From positions 620,001 through 684,000 of the forward strand of contig VZDJ01006028.1 in the NCBI GenBank assembly GCA_008694505.1: a stretch of 64,000 bases of DNA. Direction: 5' to 3'. The notes beneath the pieces were generated by a model. That model was not told where the DNA came from and did no database searches. It was given only the letters and a program-made list of their open reading frames with translations. This stretch comes from Cyanoderma ruficeps (taxonomy: Eukaryota > Chordata > Aves > Passeriformes > Timaliidae). Every line of letters begins with the position of its first letter. Within the stretch, counting starts at the first letter, position 1. A program made the translations under genes and the position numbers. Below, piece after piece: positions 23,371-36,700 of the stretch.

Positions 23371-24639
23371 AGCTGTCCTCAGTATCCATTTCTGTGAAGG
23401 TAAAAAGAAAGTCTGATGGAAAAAACAAGATCTACAAATAAAAGGGCAATGGCCAAACAACAAAAATGAGACAGAAAAATAACAGTGCCCCCCACGCTCA
23501 TTTTGTGTGAAGTCTTACAACAGTTCAGAAAATTATTGTGGTGCATTTCAAAATGTCATCATAAGATTGATAGAAGGTTATAAGATGGCAATGAAAATAA
23601 ACAAGATCCAAAGAGTTCATCATCAACGAATAGGGATGTACTGCCTGATGTTGGCCACAAAGGAAAAGTACATCAAGGATAGAAGGAAGTTTAGACAGAG
23701 AAGGCTATTGAAGATTGCATTATTCTGGCTTCCCTGAAGAGCTCTCTAGAGAATCTCAGTAGATTTACTGGGTTCAGTAACATGGCTTCTTGGTGGCTGA
23801 TAGGGAAAAATTATTGTCAAAGAGATTCTGGTTTTATTGTGTGAGAATATTTGCAGCTAGCTGGACACTTAATGTTTGCCCTCCAGAGTTTTCATTGTGA
23901 GTGAAAAATCACATCTAAAAAGGTTATGGATGCCTTTGAAAATCATTCCTTGTCTCTGTGACTGCCCTCTGTATGGATTTTACCTTTCACAAAAGCTTTG
24001 GGGGTGATGTGTGGCCACAGCAGTGCATCAGGCACAAACAAGTTTTCCTACAGTTCAGGTGTTTTAAAGGGCTCTTACAATGTTATAGCCCACTGTCTAG
24101 AGCCAGATGCTGGATTAATTTTAGGCACTTTAGCTGACATCCTTAAAATTAATAGGAATTTTCCCTAATTCTCATCTTTGAACCATGCTGTCAAAACATC
24201 TTTTAAAAATTGTCAGAGCCTCAGGGACACACAGTTTCTGAAAGAAGTGGCATTAGTAATAAAGCAACACAGAAAACATTTGAGAGTGTAGAGAACTGAT
24301 TAAAACAGATTCTCTGGTTTGGCTCTCACTAGGCACAGTGCAGTACATTTCATGACTGAAGATAATTATAGGATATTTGTGTGATTAAGTTTGCAATTTT
24401 CATATAAATAAAAAAAGAAATATCGTGTATTGTTTCTTCTTCAGGCTGACTTTCCTTTGAAGTTGTGTTTTCTTTAGCATTAGTAAAAAAGACATTGAAT
24501 GAAAAAGGCTTGTGCTAAGTTGCATTTCTGCAAAACATTTAGTTTCCAAAAATAACATTTATTTTAACTAGAAGATTTAAATATCAAATATTGTGTTATA
24601 TCATGTCATATGGTGTAAAAACTTATCTAAACATTCGCA
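23371..24639. other. non-coding, nothing recognised
   Basis: No exon or repeat family recognised. One plus-strand frame (23507-23737) has a lysine/arginine-rich, AT-driven composition. Confidence 0.5.
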
Positions 24640-25560
24640 AAGGAGTACAGAGACAATGGCACTCCACCCCAGGGAATCATCAGCCCATCACAGCCCTGAC
24701 TCTGCAAGTCCAGAGGAGCACAGGAAAAGTGGGAACACAAACTACGAGCTGTCTCAAGAGAGGCTCAGACACAGTGTCCAGGCATCATGACCCTCATCAT
24801 GATAGCCCAAGAGGAGCAGCTCCATATCCCCTTCCGGACCATGGACATGCTGCCTAGAGCTGTTGAATGTGTTATGGGATACTAGGGAAGAGCGTTTTGG
24901 GATTGCATAAGTCTTGCCATAGGATGCTCAGGGAAGAAACCAGAGGTGGAGAAAGGGGATGAATTCAGATGATGTGAGGAGGAGCAACTATGAGAAAATA
25001 AAGGTGCAAGGGGTCAAACAGAGCAGGAAGTGTGTCAATAGCAGCTTGTCTGGCCATGCCCCACAAGGGTTGTAAGAGCCAGTGGGTGGGTGAGTGGAGA
25101 GTATCAGCCTGGGCTAAGGGTGGATCGTTGTGCCAGCAGCTGGGCTGGACTGTGTGTCTGGGGGCCAGTGACCAGAGAGCCCCCAGTGAGTGATACCCCA
25201 TGCCAGCCCCAGGTGGGACCAGAGCCTGTCTGGCTGCAGAGCAGCACTGGGAGCCAGTGCAGGTGTGCAAGTGAGTGTGTGGGTGCTGCTGGGGCCTCCT
25301 GAGCAGAGTGTCAGTCAGCTCTGTACATGTTTTTATGTGTGTGTGTGCAGCACCAGCAAGCAGAGTGGGGCTGTGGTTCCACTGATTCACATGTCCAGGG
25401 ACCAGCAACTGGGACAGCTGGGATCCAGGAGCAGCTACTGGGCAGATTGGGTGTCTAGGCCCAGGTGTGGGCGAAAGCCACACTGCACCTGTGTGTAGGT
25501 GTGTACTCATCTGTGAGCATGTGCATTGCCAGCCATGAACCTCCATCCTGCTCAGACAGA
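24640..25560. other. GC-rich block, unclassified (probable retroelement-derived)
   Basis: A sharp rise in GC content over about 0.9 kb in otherwise AT-rich DNA. The right half is rich in TG/GTG steps, including a TGTGTGTGTG run near 25336-25346, and in GGGGCC/CCCCAG words. An AATAAA lies near 24997-25002 on the plus strand. All plus-strand frames are broken. A 228-codon minus-strand frame (24965-25651) is a histidine-, threonine- and proline-rich translation of the CA-rich strand, without domain features. An ERV LTR or other repeat is plausible, but no termini or second copy are visible. Confidence 0.3.
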
Positions 25561-25799
25561 GAGGGGAAACAGGACGATGCTGTTGGTGCTGCCTGTTTCT
25601 GTGCAAGTGCTGTATGTTGGGATTAATCAATGTGGGCAAGTATATATGCATCCTAACACCATAAAATGCACGTATGAGTTCTCATTTTGTATGATCAGGC
25701 AATGGTTATCTCCTCAAGGTAACATCCATGCTTGGCAAGATAAACCAAAAGGGCTTTTGCATCTCCAGCATTGAGGATTTAGGAAAAAAATTTGAAATT

Positions 25800-28700
25800 A
25801 TCAGAATGATGTCTGCTGTGCTTCTTCCAGGACATGTGACTAACCCCAGAGAGATTTTTTGTCAGACACCCTCATTGGTACAACTTAGCTGACTGAAAAA
25901 ATACAAAGCTGAATAAAGCTAGGCTGGACTGCAAACTGTGCAACTGCAGCTATGGGATCCCCCACCTGAACTAACAGATATATTTGGCACAGACAGGGCC
26001 ATAAACAGTTAAATTAGTGGTGGCAGGAGTCCCTTAGAATCCTAGATGCCAAACTACTGTTTCATTTCATTTGGGGTCCTTGAGATTCAATGCATATTAT
26101 ACCTAATTTTGATTTGTTTCTTAATTTTCCAGTGTTTGCTTTCAGTCTTGGGTAGCTTAAGAAAAACTCAAGATTCATAACAAAAGTTTTCTATGACTTT
26201 GCAAGCTGAAATCTTTCTGATGGAGACTGCTTTGACTTTAAGCAAAGTACTCTTTTCAAATTCCAGTTCTTCAGGCTAAATGGGTTGTCTTTGACAGCTG
26301 ATTAAAATATGTAAGTATTGTAATTTTTACTGTTCACAATTGTGATGAGTGGTGTTAATGGACTTTTTTCCTTCCTTAGTAAATTTCATGGCGGTTTTGC
26401 AAAGCAGATGTAAATTAAATGTCTAATTAAATCACAGCAGCAAATCCCTTCAATTCTGTTAAGTAAAATAATAATTATAATGTTTAAAATAATAATGAAA
26501 TATAATAGTTCATAATATAAATAAAATATGTAAGAAACAATAGTTAAAGTAATATAATAATAAAGATAATTATAAATACACTTCTCTTTATAACCTAGAT
26601 GTGTGAAAGACAAGGAAGCTCTTTCACAGCTCAGGAACTGCATCACAGCACCTCTATTATTTCAGCTTTCTGTTCCATAAGGAACTTTTACATTTTTATT
26701 TAATATTTGCTGTGAATTAAGGTTAGTGTATATTCTACTATCCTAGCTAACTATGAAAATCACCATACTGTGAAAATGGTGAGCAGAATTGGGACAGCAA
26801 CAGCTGTAAAAATTCAAATGCCCTCTCCCAAGTCAGCTGTGCATAAGCATCTGTATCTTACTGTAGTCCAAGAAAATGGTTTATGCTTACACAAATTTAT
26901 TAGATTATTGAGACCTATCAGTTTCTTCTTTTCTATTTAGGAAAAAAAATATCTTTAGGTCAAAGAGAGGATGTCTGGGGTTTTTTCTCACTCTCTGTAA
27001 GATAATGTACATGTGAGCATCATCCACCAGACTTTTGACTCCTTCACTCTTTTCAAATACATACTGTATCAGTCATTCACTTACTCTCTGCAAGTTGTAT
27101 GTGAGCTACCTTGATGACTCTCTACAGTCTCCCTTTCAGATCCCCAGTCACTTATATTGATTTCCTTACTGTGTAGTATATTGCTACCATCACTGTATTC
27201 ATGGAGCATTCCTTAATTATTCTTTTTACTTGGTTTCTTGTCACTGATCCTTCAAAACTGGTGGTGCAAGTGTTTAAACTTTTTTCACTGAAAGGTAGTT
27301 TCTTTCTTTTCACAGTGTATATATTGATTTTTCCTCGTGCTGCCTTTATGGTCTATTTACCATAAAGGAAAAATAACTTAAAAGTAGAAGGCTCATACTT
27401 ACAGAAATTCAAAGAAAGCTGAAAAATAATACTTCTGAAACTTCATACAAATGAAGCTCTGTAGTCTCTGTGTCAAGAACCAAAACATACTAAAATTGAA
27501 TTAATCTGCTTTTAAACCAAGTGTTTGGTCAAGTAATTCAAAAATATGTGAACTGGGTTGGGTGCAGAATTTAATAGAATGTGAAATATTTTGTGAAGAG
27601 CACATTTCTGTGGCTTTATTTCTTCTCTTAGTGAAGGTGCAGCATGGCACTTTTGGAAACTTCTTCCCAGTTTGCCTTAGGTATTTCCTAATAGAAGAGG
27701 ATAAGAACAGACAACAGAAGATGGCAGAGGCCACCTGTACACCATGGGATATTGTAGGTCACAGTAGCTCGTACTCCAAATGAAGTTTATCTGATAGAGA
27801 GTGCCTGTTGTTGCTAAAGACTTCTCTGTCTCTACAGCACACCTAGACATAATTCATAGTGCCCCAGGACCCATACAAAAGCTATAAGGAGGCGTGAGTG
27901 AAGTGGAGACTCACGACTTTTTGCACTACTTTATCCCTAAATTGGTTCTGATCAAAGTGAAAAGTTGCGAACTAATTTTGTCAAGAAAAAGAAGATACTT
28001 GGCCAACATTCCATTTATTGGCCTCTACTACCTGTGGCAGATTGTGATTTTTATTTCAATTTGTATTCTGAATCTTCCTACACATTTTAAAAATTATTTA
28101 TATATATATTTTTATAATATTGCTCTTTAAGGGACTGTAAAGTCTGCTAAATTGTCATAGAGTAGGTGAGATTTTAATTGCTGTAGCACACTTTTATGAT
28201 TATGCTGAAAGTGTTTATGGTTGAGGGCCAGCTGTGGACAAATGTTTAAGGAAAAATTTTACCGAGATTGCTTGAAAATAAATCAGATAATAAATAAGAA
28301 ATTTATTGCAGTAAATTTGAGGAAATGGTTTCTACAGAGACAGAACACTCAAGAACAACATAGCTCTTCAAGTGAATTCGTCCACTAATTTTCCCAAGCT
28401 GGCCTTGTCAGTAGAATTATTGAAAGAGGCCATAAAATCCCTCAAATATATTATCTGGTAACAAGCCTCCCAGAAGCCATGAATAATCTTCACTGAGATT
28501 AAATAAACAAGCTGGGATTAATTAAAAATTGTTCATAGCACACAATAGTAGATGGTTTGTTAGTAGATGGTTTCAGTCAGCAATAGTTTGTCACAAAACT
28601 GCTCTGTACTCTGCTGCAGTCACTGAATCTTCATAGACATTATATTTTTATTAATACAATAATCAATGCTTACATAAAACCCATGTGTGCAAAAAATTTG

Positions 28701-30419
28701 ACATCCTAATCTATGCTTAAAACTACTGGCAGCCAAACTCATAATGTTTAGAATTTAAAATTTCTGCAATAATTTTACTCATGGCATCAGAGTATTACAA
28801 ATTTGTTTGTTTTCATTTGTGTGCAAAACTCCTATATTCTCTTCTAAAAAAGACTAGGTCATTCATCTGCAGCAAAAAGATTTGAACACATGCTTAATTC
28901 TGAGCAAGTAACATCAAGGTATTTAGTTGCACACATCTATATCTTCAGCAAATACATTCTCTAAGCATATGCGTAAGCAATTTTGCTGTCTCAGGATCAG
29001 AATGCAAACAAAGTCTGTGTGCAAATCCATTAAAATAAACGTCAGGTATCTGCTTAATTCCTGTGTTAAATTATTGCCTTTCAGTCTGGTTAAATACTTT
29101 TTACCAGTCATCTTTAGAATTCACTTCTCATAACTTCCTTGAGCCATATACCCTGCTTATATTTTGATTATCCTACCACTAAAAGGATCTGATTTTCTAC
29201 AATATATGTGGTGGAACATAAGTTATTTACCAACAATCCCCAAATAATCGATACTTTGGGATTTTTATATTTTTTTAAAAATATCTTCTAAAATAATCAT
29301 TATTAGGATGAAATTCTCTACTTCACTGTTTGCAGAGAAAATGTAGGTGTGTATATTTGGGTCTTAATTAGGATTGTAAAGAGAACTCTGAACTTCAAAA
29401 CATGACCATTAGAGTCAATCTAAAGTTACAGCCTAACCTCCAGCTGAAACAATCATACAATGGTTTTGTGATACGACTTTCATCTTACATATTTAAAAGC
29501 TAGGTAGAAGTTCTTTTGGAAAACATTAACAACATGAACAGTGCATAGTATCAGTATATACAGATATATACCATATCTATCTTATACCATATATATCTTA
29601 CCATAGATCTACCATACATCTTACCATTCAGTGTCAAATTTTTGTAGATATAACAGGAATATTACATGCAGGAACTCAAATTTTAAAACGAAAGGTGTTA
29701 ACCTCATTGGAAAATTACCTGCCCATAAGAATGTTTGTCACATCTTTCTCATTTCCCTTACATTCTTCGGTCATAAAGACAATCCTCTAACAGCTTTCAT
29801 GTAGAAGCAGATGTTTTGAATATACAAAAACTCTTTAGGTTATACAAGTAACATGATAACTTGTCTAGAAGACACAGAGACTGCTGAAATTTGAAGTTTT
29901 TAGAGTTTACTCCACAGTCTTATCAGCCAGTGTAAAATTCTGTTTTCCACACAAATAATCCTCTTCACTGTATGAATTTCCACTGTAGCAGAGAAATGGT
30001 GTTTATCTCAGAGATTTTGCTTACTGTGTTAGATGGCCTTGGCCAGGTCATAAAGAGCTCTTACAGTAAGAGCAAAGACCTTGAATTGATTTGATAATCT
30101 GTGAGAAGACAAAATAACACAGAAAGGATAAACTTGATAATGTTTGTGATAGCTTATATTGTGGAGAAAAGTGCTGGAGTATTTTATACTGGTTGGAATT
30201 CCCTAAACTAAAGATGCTATGTGCACATACAGGGAGTTACAGCACTCTAGATAAAAAATTATATGTGTGAGTCAGTGAAGTCAGACTATTTTCTGATCAG
30301 ATGGTCTACAATAATCAAACTAAAGGCAGTACTGCAACCAAAGGTTAGCATAGCTGCATTGCTGGTTCTAGGATTGATGAAGGTTGCTAATTACCTAGTT
30401 TAGGATTAACTCCAGATGT
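25800..30419. other. long stretch without recognised genes
   Basis: About 4.6 kb of AT-rich sequence. Contents seen are an A/T tract at 26455-26575, a TATA/CATA-rich degenerate run near 29550-29630, and a short direct repeat (AGTAGATGGTTT twice) near 28550-28575. Frames in this stretch have no recognisable domain. Confidence 0.5.
26455..26575. repeat. A/T-only low-complexity tract
   Basis: Almost pure A+T with irregular ATA/TAA steps and scarcely any G or C. It is the most AT-rich segment noticed. Such tracts can be matrix-attachment-like or simply slippage products. Confidence 0.6.
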
Positions 30420-31210
30420 TGTGGTTGATCATAGCTGGCCATCATTGCCTACCAAGCTGCTCTACAACTGCCCTTCTAAATAGGATGGGTGAAAATAAAA
30501 TGAAGAGCTTGTGGGTTGAGATAAAGACAGAGAGATCACCCTCCAAATACCATAACAGGCAAAACAGACCCAGTTTAAGGAAATCAGTTTAATTTATTAA
30601 CAGTTAATAACTGAGTAGGATAATGGGAATAAAGAGCAAGTATAGAAACAGCTTTTTTGAACCCCTCCCTTCTTCCTGGGCTCAACTTCACCCCCAAATT
30701 CTCTATATCCTCCCTGCCAGCAATGCAGGGGCATGGGGAATGGGGGTTGCAGTCAGTTCATAACTCTTTGCTGTTTCTTTCTCCTCACATTCTTTGCCTA
30801 CTCCTGCATGGGGTCTCACCCATGGGATATGGTCATTAACTTCTCCATGGGTATTTTCTTCAAGGTTCCAGCATGGTTCTCTCCCTCAGGATGCAGTCCT
30901 TCAGGAACAGAATTCCTCAGCGTGCCGCAAATGCTGTCAGCAAAACCTGCTCCTGGCAAACACCTTTCTGCAGGCTGCTGTTTCCTGCAGAGACCTTACT
31001 CCAGCACTGGCCTTCCAAGGGCTGCAGTGTCAGGGTGGTTATGTGGATCTCTACGGGACAGTCTTTATGCAGAGGAATCTCTACTCCACTGTCTGGATCA
31101 CCTCCTCCCTCCTCTTCACCTTGGGCCTTGGTGTCTGCAGAGTATTTCTCATATATGACACTCACTCTTCTCTCCCAGCTGCTGTTGCACAGAAGTTTGT
31201 GCCCTTATTG
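30420..31210 (-). mobile_element. 5'-truncated LTR, same family as 12855-13896
   Basis: In plus orientation the left terminus is TGTGGTTGATCATAGCTGGC, matching the family's 3' end. Landmarks then follow in the same order as at 13 kb: the CAATGCAGGGGCATGGGGAA block, a CAGTTCAT block, GCAGTCCTTCAGGAACAG, and a block near AGCTGCTGTTGCACAG. The part equivalent to the first about 200 bp of the LTR (5' end, right side here) is missing beyond about 31210. Several plus-strand frames of 140-150 codons inside it are by-products of the sequence and not genes. Confidence 0.8.
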
Positions 31211-31422
31211 TTTAAATAAAAAAAAATACTCATTTTTTACAACTCTTCAAAATGTCCTCTACTATGTTTTCACTTGTCCTGACTTCTCTTCAGCTTCAAC
31301 CAATGGACTGCTCTCATTCCAGTACTAGACATCCTGATTGCAGGTGTTTGGTCATATATCATAAGTATAATCCTCGTATTTCCATATATTCATGTCAAAG
31401 TTTGCCCTTTTTTTGTCCCACG

Positions 31423-31483
31423 TGTGAGAAAGTCCAGTATTAATTAATTTTTTTCCCCTGTGAGAAAATCCAGTATTAATTAC
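31423..31483. repeat. short tandem duplication, 36-bp period
   Basis: The word TGTGAGAAAGTCCAGTATTA and its copy (one mismatch) start at 31423 and 31459, each followed by ATTA. The spacer is a T/C tract, pointing to local slippage duplication. Confidence 0.75.
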
Positions 31484-33631
31484 TCTGTGTTACCTTTTTT
31501 GTTTTTCCCAACACCTATAATATCTTCTGTTGTTTCTATAGTTTCAGGAAAGCTCTTCCTGGATGCTAATGTTCAACTTTGTAATATCCTCTTTGTGAGC
31601 AGGTTGTTTTTTACTGTACAGTGTATACTGCACCTAGCACAACAGGGAGCCCCATGTTTGAAACATTCAGACATTTCAGTAATAAAAATTATAAATAACA
31701 CAAAAGCAGGGTGAACAGTATGGAGTTTGACAGATTTATGAGGGAACAGGTGAAAAATGCACAAATGAAATCAGAACTGGATGTTCATGAAATACTTCAT
31801 GGTACTATGGCATGAATATTACACAATTGGTTTTTTATGATTAATGGGCTTGTCATATGGAGGTGATGAGATGACCTATATTTAAGACTTCATTTTGTAT
31901 TAGGAAAAAAATGGCATATTTGGATTTGCTAAAGAATTCCAGAAAGATTTTTTTTCTCTCCTCAGTATTCTCCTTTTCATGCTGTATTTTCACAAACCAC
32001 AGAAGTAAAATATTCAAGGAAAGATGTTTCAGCATGGTAAAAGGTAAGAGCGAAATGATGTGCCTGTACTCACCATGCCTTTCACAGTCTAATAAATTTT
32101 GTTCCAGAGGTGTTCTAATCCTTTCATTTCTTCAGCAGAAAACACGGTGTAGAGCTGTGCACTTTTGTCTGAGATGGTAATAAAGATATGTAACAAAGTG
32201 CAAATGTCATGTCTCTTCACAGTGGAGCTCATAGAGGGGCTCAGAATACACCTTTGAATTCATCTTTCTAGTTAACTTAAAACCCAGCTGGTCAAGTTGC
32301 CACACAAATATTGTCAAAGACCCAGAACTCAATCCCATGAACTCCAGGCATTAAATGGTGACTGATCACAAATTCCTATGGAGAGCAAGGACTTTTTTGC
32401 ACCTTCATAATATAAGAGATTTTATCATTCTAAGCATGTCTGCTGCTTGTAGGCTGTTAATGCAAGTTCAGATTACTTAGATAAATATCTGGCTTTTGTC
32501 ATGTAGAATGAGCAACTCCAGTGACAAAACAAAGGAAACTGGAACTTTGAAGTGAGGCAAATTCTTGTTGCAGCAATAGATCTGCAAGTATCGGGGCAAC
32601 AAAAGGTTAATGTTCACTGCTGTTTCAGTCAGTAACTTTCAGCAGAGTGAGGTTTCACTGCATAGAAGCTGATCCAGTTTGCTCTTCTGAAGGCAAGGAA
32701 AAGTTGGCTGAGTTAGGTATCAACAATTAGGAGGGTTGGCTAAGCTTATGTCTTTAAAATAGGTTAAAAGGAAGAAAAAAGTACAATGTGCACACTGTTC
32801 CTGCTGTCAGAATAACTAGTATTATTGCACATGCGTGCAACTTTTGTAATATTTCTATTTTTAAGCAATTTTGAAAGTGCCAGATCCATCTGTTTTCTGG
32901 CTTCACTTGCACAACTCTGAAGCCAAAGAACTTGGCATCCTGAATGTTTTACAAAGCCTCAACTTTTGCAGAAATATGTACTTTGACCCTGACAAATGAC
33001 AAGGAAAATAAATACATTCTGTACAGTTTTGGCATAGAAGTTTCATTAAAGATTTGTGAATAAGACCCACAGAACATAAATGAACTCCACAACTAACTTC
33101 AGTCACAAGATCCAATAGTTGGATGGCTGCCAAAATTCAAATTCATCTGGAGAGCTTTTCAGGTTGACAGCACAGCACTGGCAAAGGTAATTGTGATTGA
33201 AATTAAGGATAGAGTCCTTTCTAAAAATTGTATATTAGCAATAGTTAAATAAAGTACTGTGGGAATTTTATATTCTTATTTTATTTTTTTATTTAAAAAT
33301 CAGACTTTAATATTTTGGGAACTTAATAAGCAGCAAAAAGAGACTAAGGTATTAAAATTTACTAATACTCTTGTTTTTCCTAATTTATCCACAAAGGAGT
33401 CATTATGTAAATTATGTTACAGTTAATCAAGGTGAATCACATATTTAAAATCTCTGACCCAGTCTCGTTATGGCATTTAAACACGTGTGTCTTTTATGTC
33501 CTTGAATAGTCCCAGTAACCCGCAAATGTGCTTACTTTCTGTGCTGAATCATTGCTTTGTTTGATATTCTTCTGCTGCATTCAGCACTCTGCTTAATAAT
33601 AGACAGCAGAGAGCTGACTATTGTAGGTTGT
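31484..33631. other. non-coding, nothing recognised
   Basis: AT-rich sequence with no exon-like frame carrying good splice signals and no repeat family recognised. Confidence 0.5.
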
Positions 33632-33710
33632 TGTATTGGGTTTATGTGGGCAGTTTTGGTGGTGGGGGGAGGGCTGCGGGGGTGGCTTCTGAGAGAAGAT
33701 GCCAGAAGCT
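33632..33710 (+). mobile_element. LTR 5'-end fragment, same family as 2622-3120
   Basis: Starts TGTATTGGGTTTATGTGGGC and continues through GGTGGCTTCTGAGAGAAG, the same order as the start of the LTR at 2622 and the right end of the LTR at 13 kb in reverse complement. About 80 bp remain and no 3' part is found nearby. Confidence 0.7.
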
Positions 33711-36700
33711 GGTATGTTCTTAGAAACTAGGAAAAATTTGCAAAGTTAGTGCAAGCATTACTTGTATTAAGAAGTAATTTTATAAAAGAGTCCTAAAGAG
33801 CCATGCCTCCATAAACCAACTACCATTTTGTTGGTGTTCTGAGAACACTGGTCTGCACCCTTTATATTACAGAATGCTTAAGTATTAATTATTTAAAAAT
33901 CTCTCCTGATATAAATCAGAAACCAATTGTACATGCGTATCTCTCATTCACGTGATAGAGGTAAGGCACAAAGGACTCTTTTATCTTTTATTTTTAGTTA
34001 CAGATGGAAAGTAATCTGCTGTAACTATCTTATCTATTGTTTTTCTGTATCATTTGATGCCTTCAATCATTTTGCATTCATTTCCTTAATTTGATTTCCC
34101 TATTCCGATCAGTTTGGGAAAAGTAATTTTTTCCCATTTTCTGGAAAGGAGAAAATATTCTTCCTTCATTTATTGAAAATGTGTTACACACACCACTAAG
34201 ATAACTAGAAATATAACTCAAATTGTAAAACACAATGCTTAGAAGCATACCAGATGTTCTCAAATATGTGGGAAACTCCCAAAGTACAGAGACATCAGCA
34301 GCAGTCAAACTAACCCAATATTTTAACATTCTAGAGGGTCAAGATATCCTTTTAAAATATTTTTCTATTTCCTGGTTTCATTCAATTACTCTTCTTTCTC
34401 CATACATACTGTACTTGCTCAGAAAACCTGGCTCTATTTTGTGGCAGTCAGTCTGTGATTATAACTAAAGCTGAAATATTGCTACCTGTCTCAGCCAAAT
34501 AGTTTTCTCTTTAAATCTTGACTTTGATTGCAAATAATGCAGAGTAAAGTCAGAGACTGGAACTGTGTGATGGATGAAAAATATGTGACTTCTGCACACG
34601 AGGAAGGGTTCCTGTCTCATTCCTTCAATGCACTTATGGGAGGAACAATTCACAACTTGAAGAAGCCATCAAACTCACAAAAACACTCTATGCAAAATGG
34701 TACGAACCTGACTATCATATCAGAGGAACTGGAAGGGAAGGGATCTTTTTTTTGTTTTTCCTTTTCATTTTACTTTTTAAGCCAGGCAGGTGTTCTTTGC
34801 CTTATCTTTGATTCTTTAAAAGATGGCATCTGTTTGATTAACCTATATCCAAACAACTATAATTTGCATATTCTTTCTTATTTTAGTAGTTTGTGGGTGG
34901 AATTGAAATGGAAAAACAGATGTTTATCCTGTTATGACACTCATAAGGAAATTCCCTGTGCCCATTGGAGTACTTTGATAAGTAGGGTTGCAAGAGATGT
35001 CAACCCTTACTGAGTGTGGTGTGGAAACAATGCTTTGCTATTTTCCCATGGCAGTTTATGAATGGACTGCGCACATAAACCACATCCTTCCTATTCTATT
35101 TTTCTGTTCCTACCTCTTAGTTAGTGAAAGATAGCAGAGTTGACTTCCTTTCCTTTGATAAACAACTTTTTAAAGCAGAAGTGCAAGGAATCAAATCACT
35201 AAGATGCATTTCAGTGTACTGTGGGTACAGGACTCTGAGAAAAAGAGATGTGGTCTAATATTTTAAAAGAGCATTAAATTAAATATTTCTGAGAGCATTA
35301 AATCGCTGGATTTTTCTCCATGCCTATTTGCTTCTCCTGCTTTCTACAAATTCTGCTTAATGAACAATGTAGTATCACTGAATTTATCAGAAGAAAATAT
35401 ACTTTGCAGCAGGATCCAATCAATGTGAGTTTTCTTGCTAGCTTAGGCTAATCAGATCCTCAGAAGGAACATACTCTTATACTTACATGAGTCAGCAAAC
35501 ATCTACCACCTCAGGTAAGAGGGGACAATTTTGTGATGACAGTTTGATAAAATACTGGCAGTATGCTGTTGCAGTTAGCTCTTCCTTTTTTGCGTTATTT
35601 AACAGTGTTTGCCAAGAGTAAATATCAACTGGCTGTGGAAACTCAGTTATCTGAGAAACAGTTCACCCAGAATACATCTAAGATGTATTGTTGGGCTGTC
35701 TGGAGAAATCATCATTAGCTGGTTTATTGACTAAATACAACCTCATAACACCCAGCTCAGACTTCAGTCTTGTTCCTTAGAGATCAGCAGTTGGTGCTAC
35801 ATAACCCAAGGTTCCTTGAGACATTTGCAGGGTACATCAGAGGGCTGGGACCTTTAATCCTTCCTCTGAGCTTGGCTCTTGCTATCAGATCAATTCTCCT
35901 GACAAGAGACAACAGATGCCACCAAGTAGCAGGATATCTACTGAAGCTGAAATTGCCTAGTGCGCCTCTGAAATATCCATCATTCTAAGTGATGCATTTT
36001 TCTTCATACTAAAGTAGCATTTTTCCTTTGAACTGGTTAAACTCTCTATTACTGGAAATTATTTGCATTAGAAATAGCAACTTGGAGCAGCAGTTGAAGA
36101 AAGATCTAGACATTAGAGAGTGAATCCTGAATCTTTTACCACTGTAAGTATTTTAGTCTCTGTCACAAAACTGTGCTTATCAATTAGTTCATGTCTTCTT
36201 TATGCTAATTACTCAGTGAGGTAACACCTCACAACTAAAGTCACTTCAGCATGGCAGACTAGCCAGTCTTGTTTTCTACCCTTCTCAATCCTCTAAGCTG
36301 AAACTTGGGACAACTACCAGCTGAAAAAACCCTTCTTCATGTTATCCTCAGTTGATTCCCACTGCCCCATCAGGGTGGCTTGAACAGCTGTGAGAAAAAA
36401 CATTCAAAGGATTCCTTGAGGGAGGTACTGCTGGCTTTATATCACCTTTACATGTTGTCTTTCAGAGCATAGGAGAGTTGTTGAAGGAAGGAAGACAAGA
36501 CAGAGAACTGTCTCATTCTTGCCAACACAATTGAGAGCAAAAGAAAGAGAGAAGTACATTAAAGGCCTCTCAGACAGTAGAGCAGGAGGATAGCAAAGTA
36601 ATTGTCACTGTGTGTGTGGTGAGTGAGGGAGAAAAAAACAACAAAAACTGAGAAAAATCCACTTCCCAAAGGAGAGGGGCTGCAGCGACAAACAGCTAAT

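Noticed and set aside
24965..25651. 228-codon minus-strand open frame, the longest in the window
   Set aside because: It is a translation of a CA/CCC-rich strand with a repetitive H/T/P/L composition, no domain, and no start or splice context; the openness follows from base bias.
30733..31328. Three overlapping plus-strand frames of 141-151 codons
   Set aside because: They lie almost wholly inside the minus-strand LTR at 30420-31210 and overlap each other in different registers.
34528..35013. 161-codon plus-strand frame
   Set aside because: No recognisable domain, includes translated T-runs (FFCFSFSFYF), and has no splice, promoter or poly(A) evidence.
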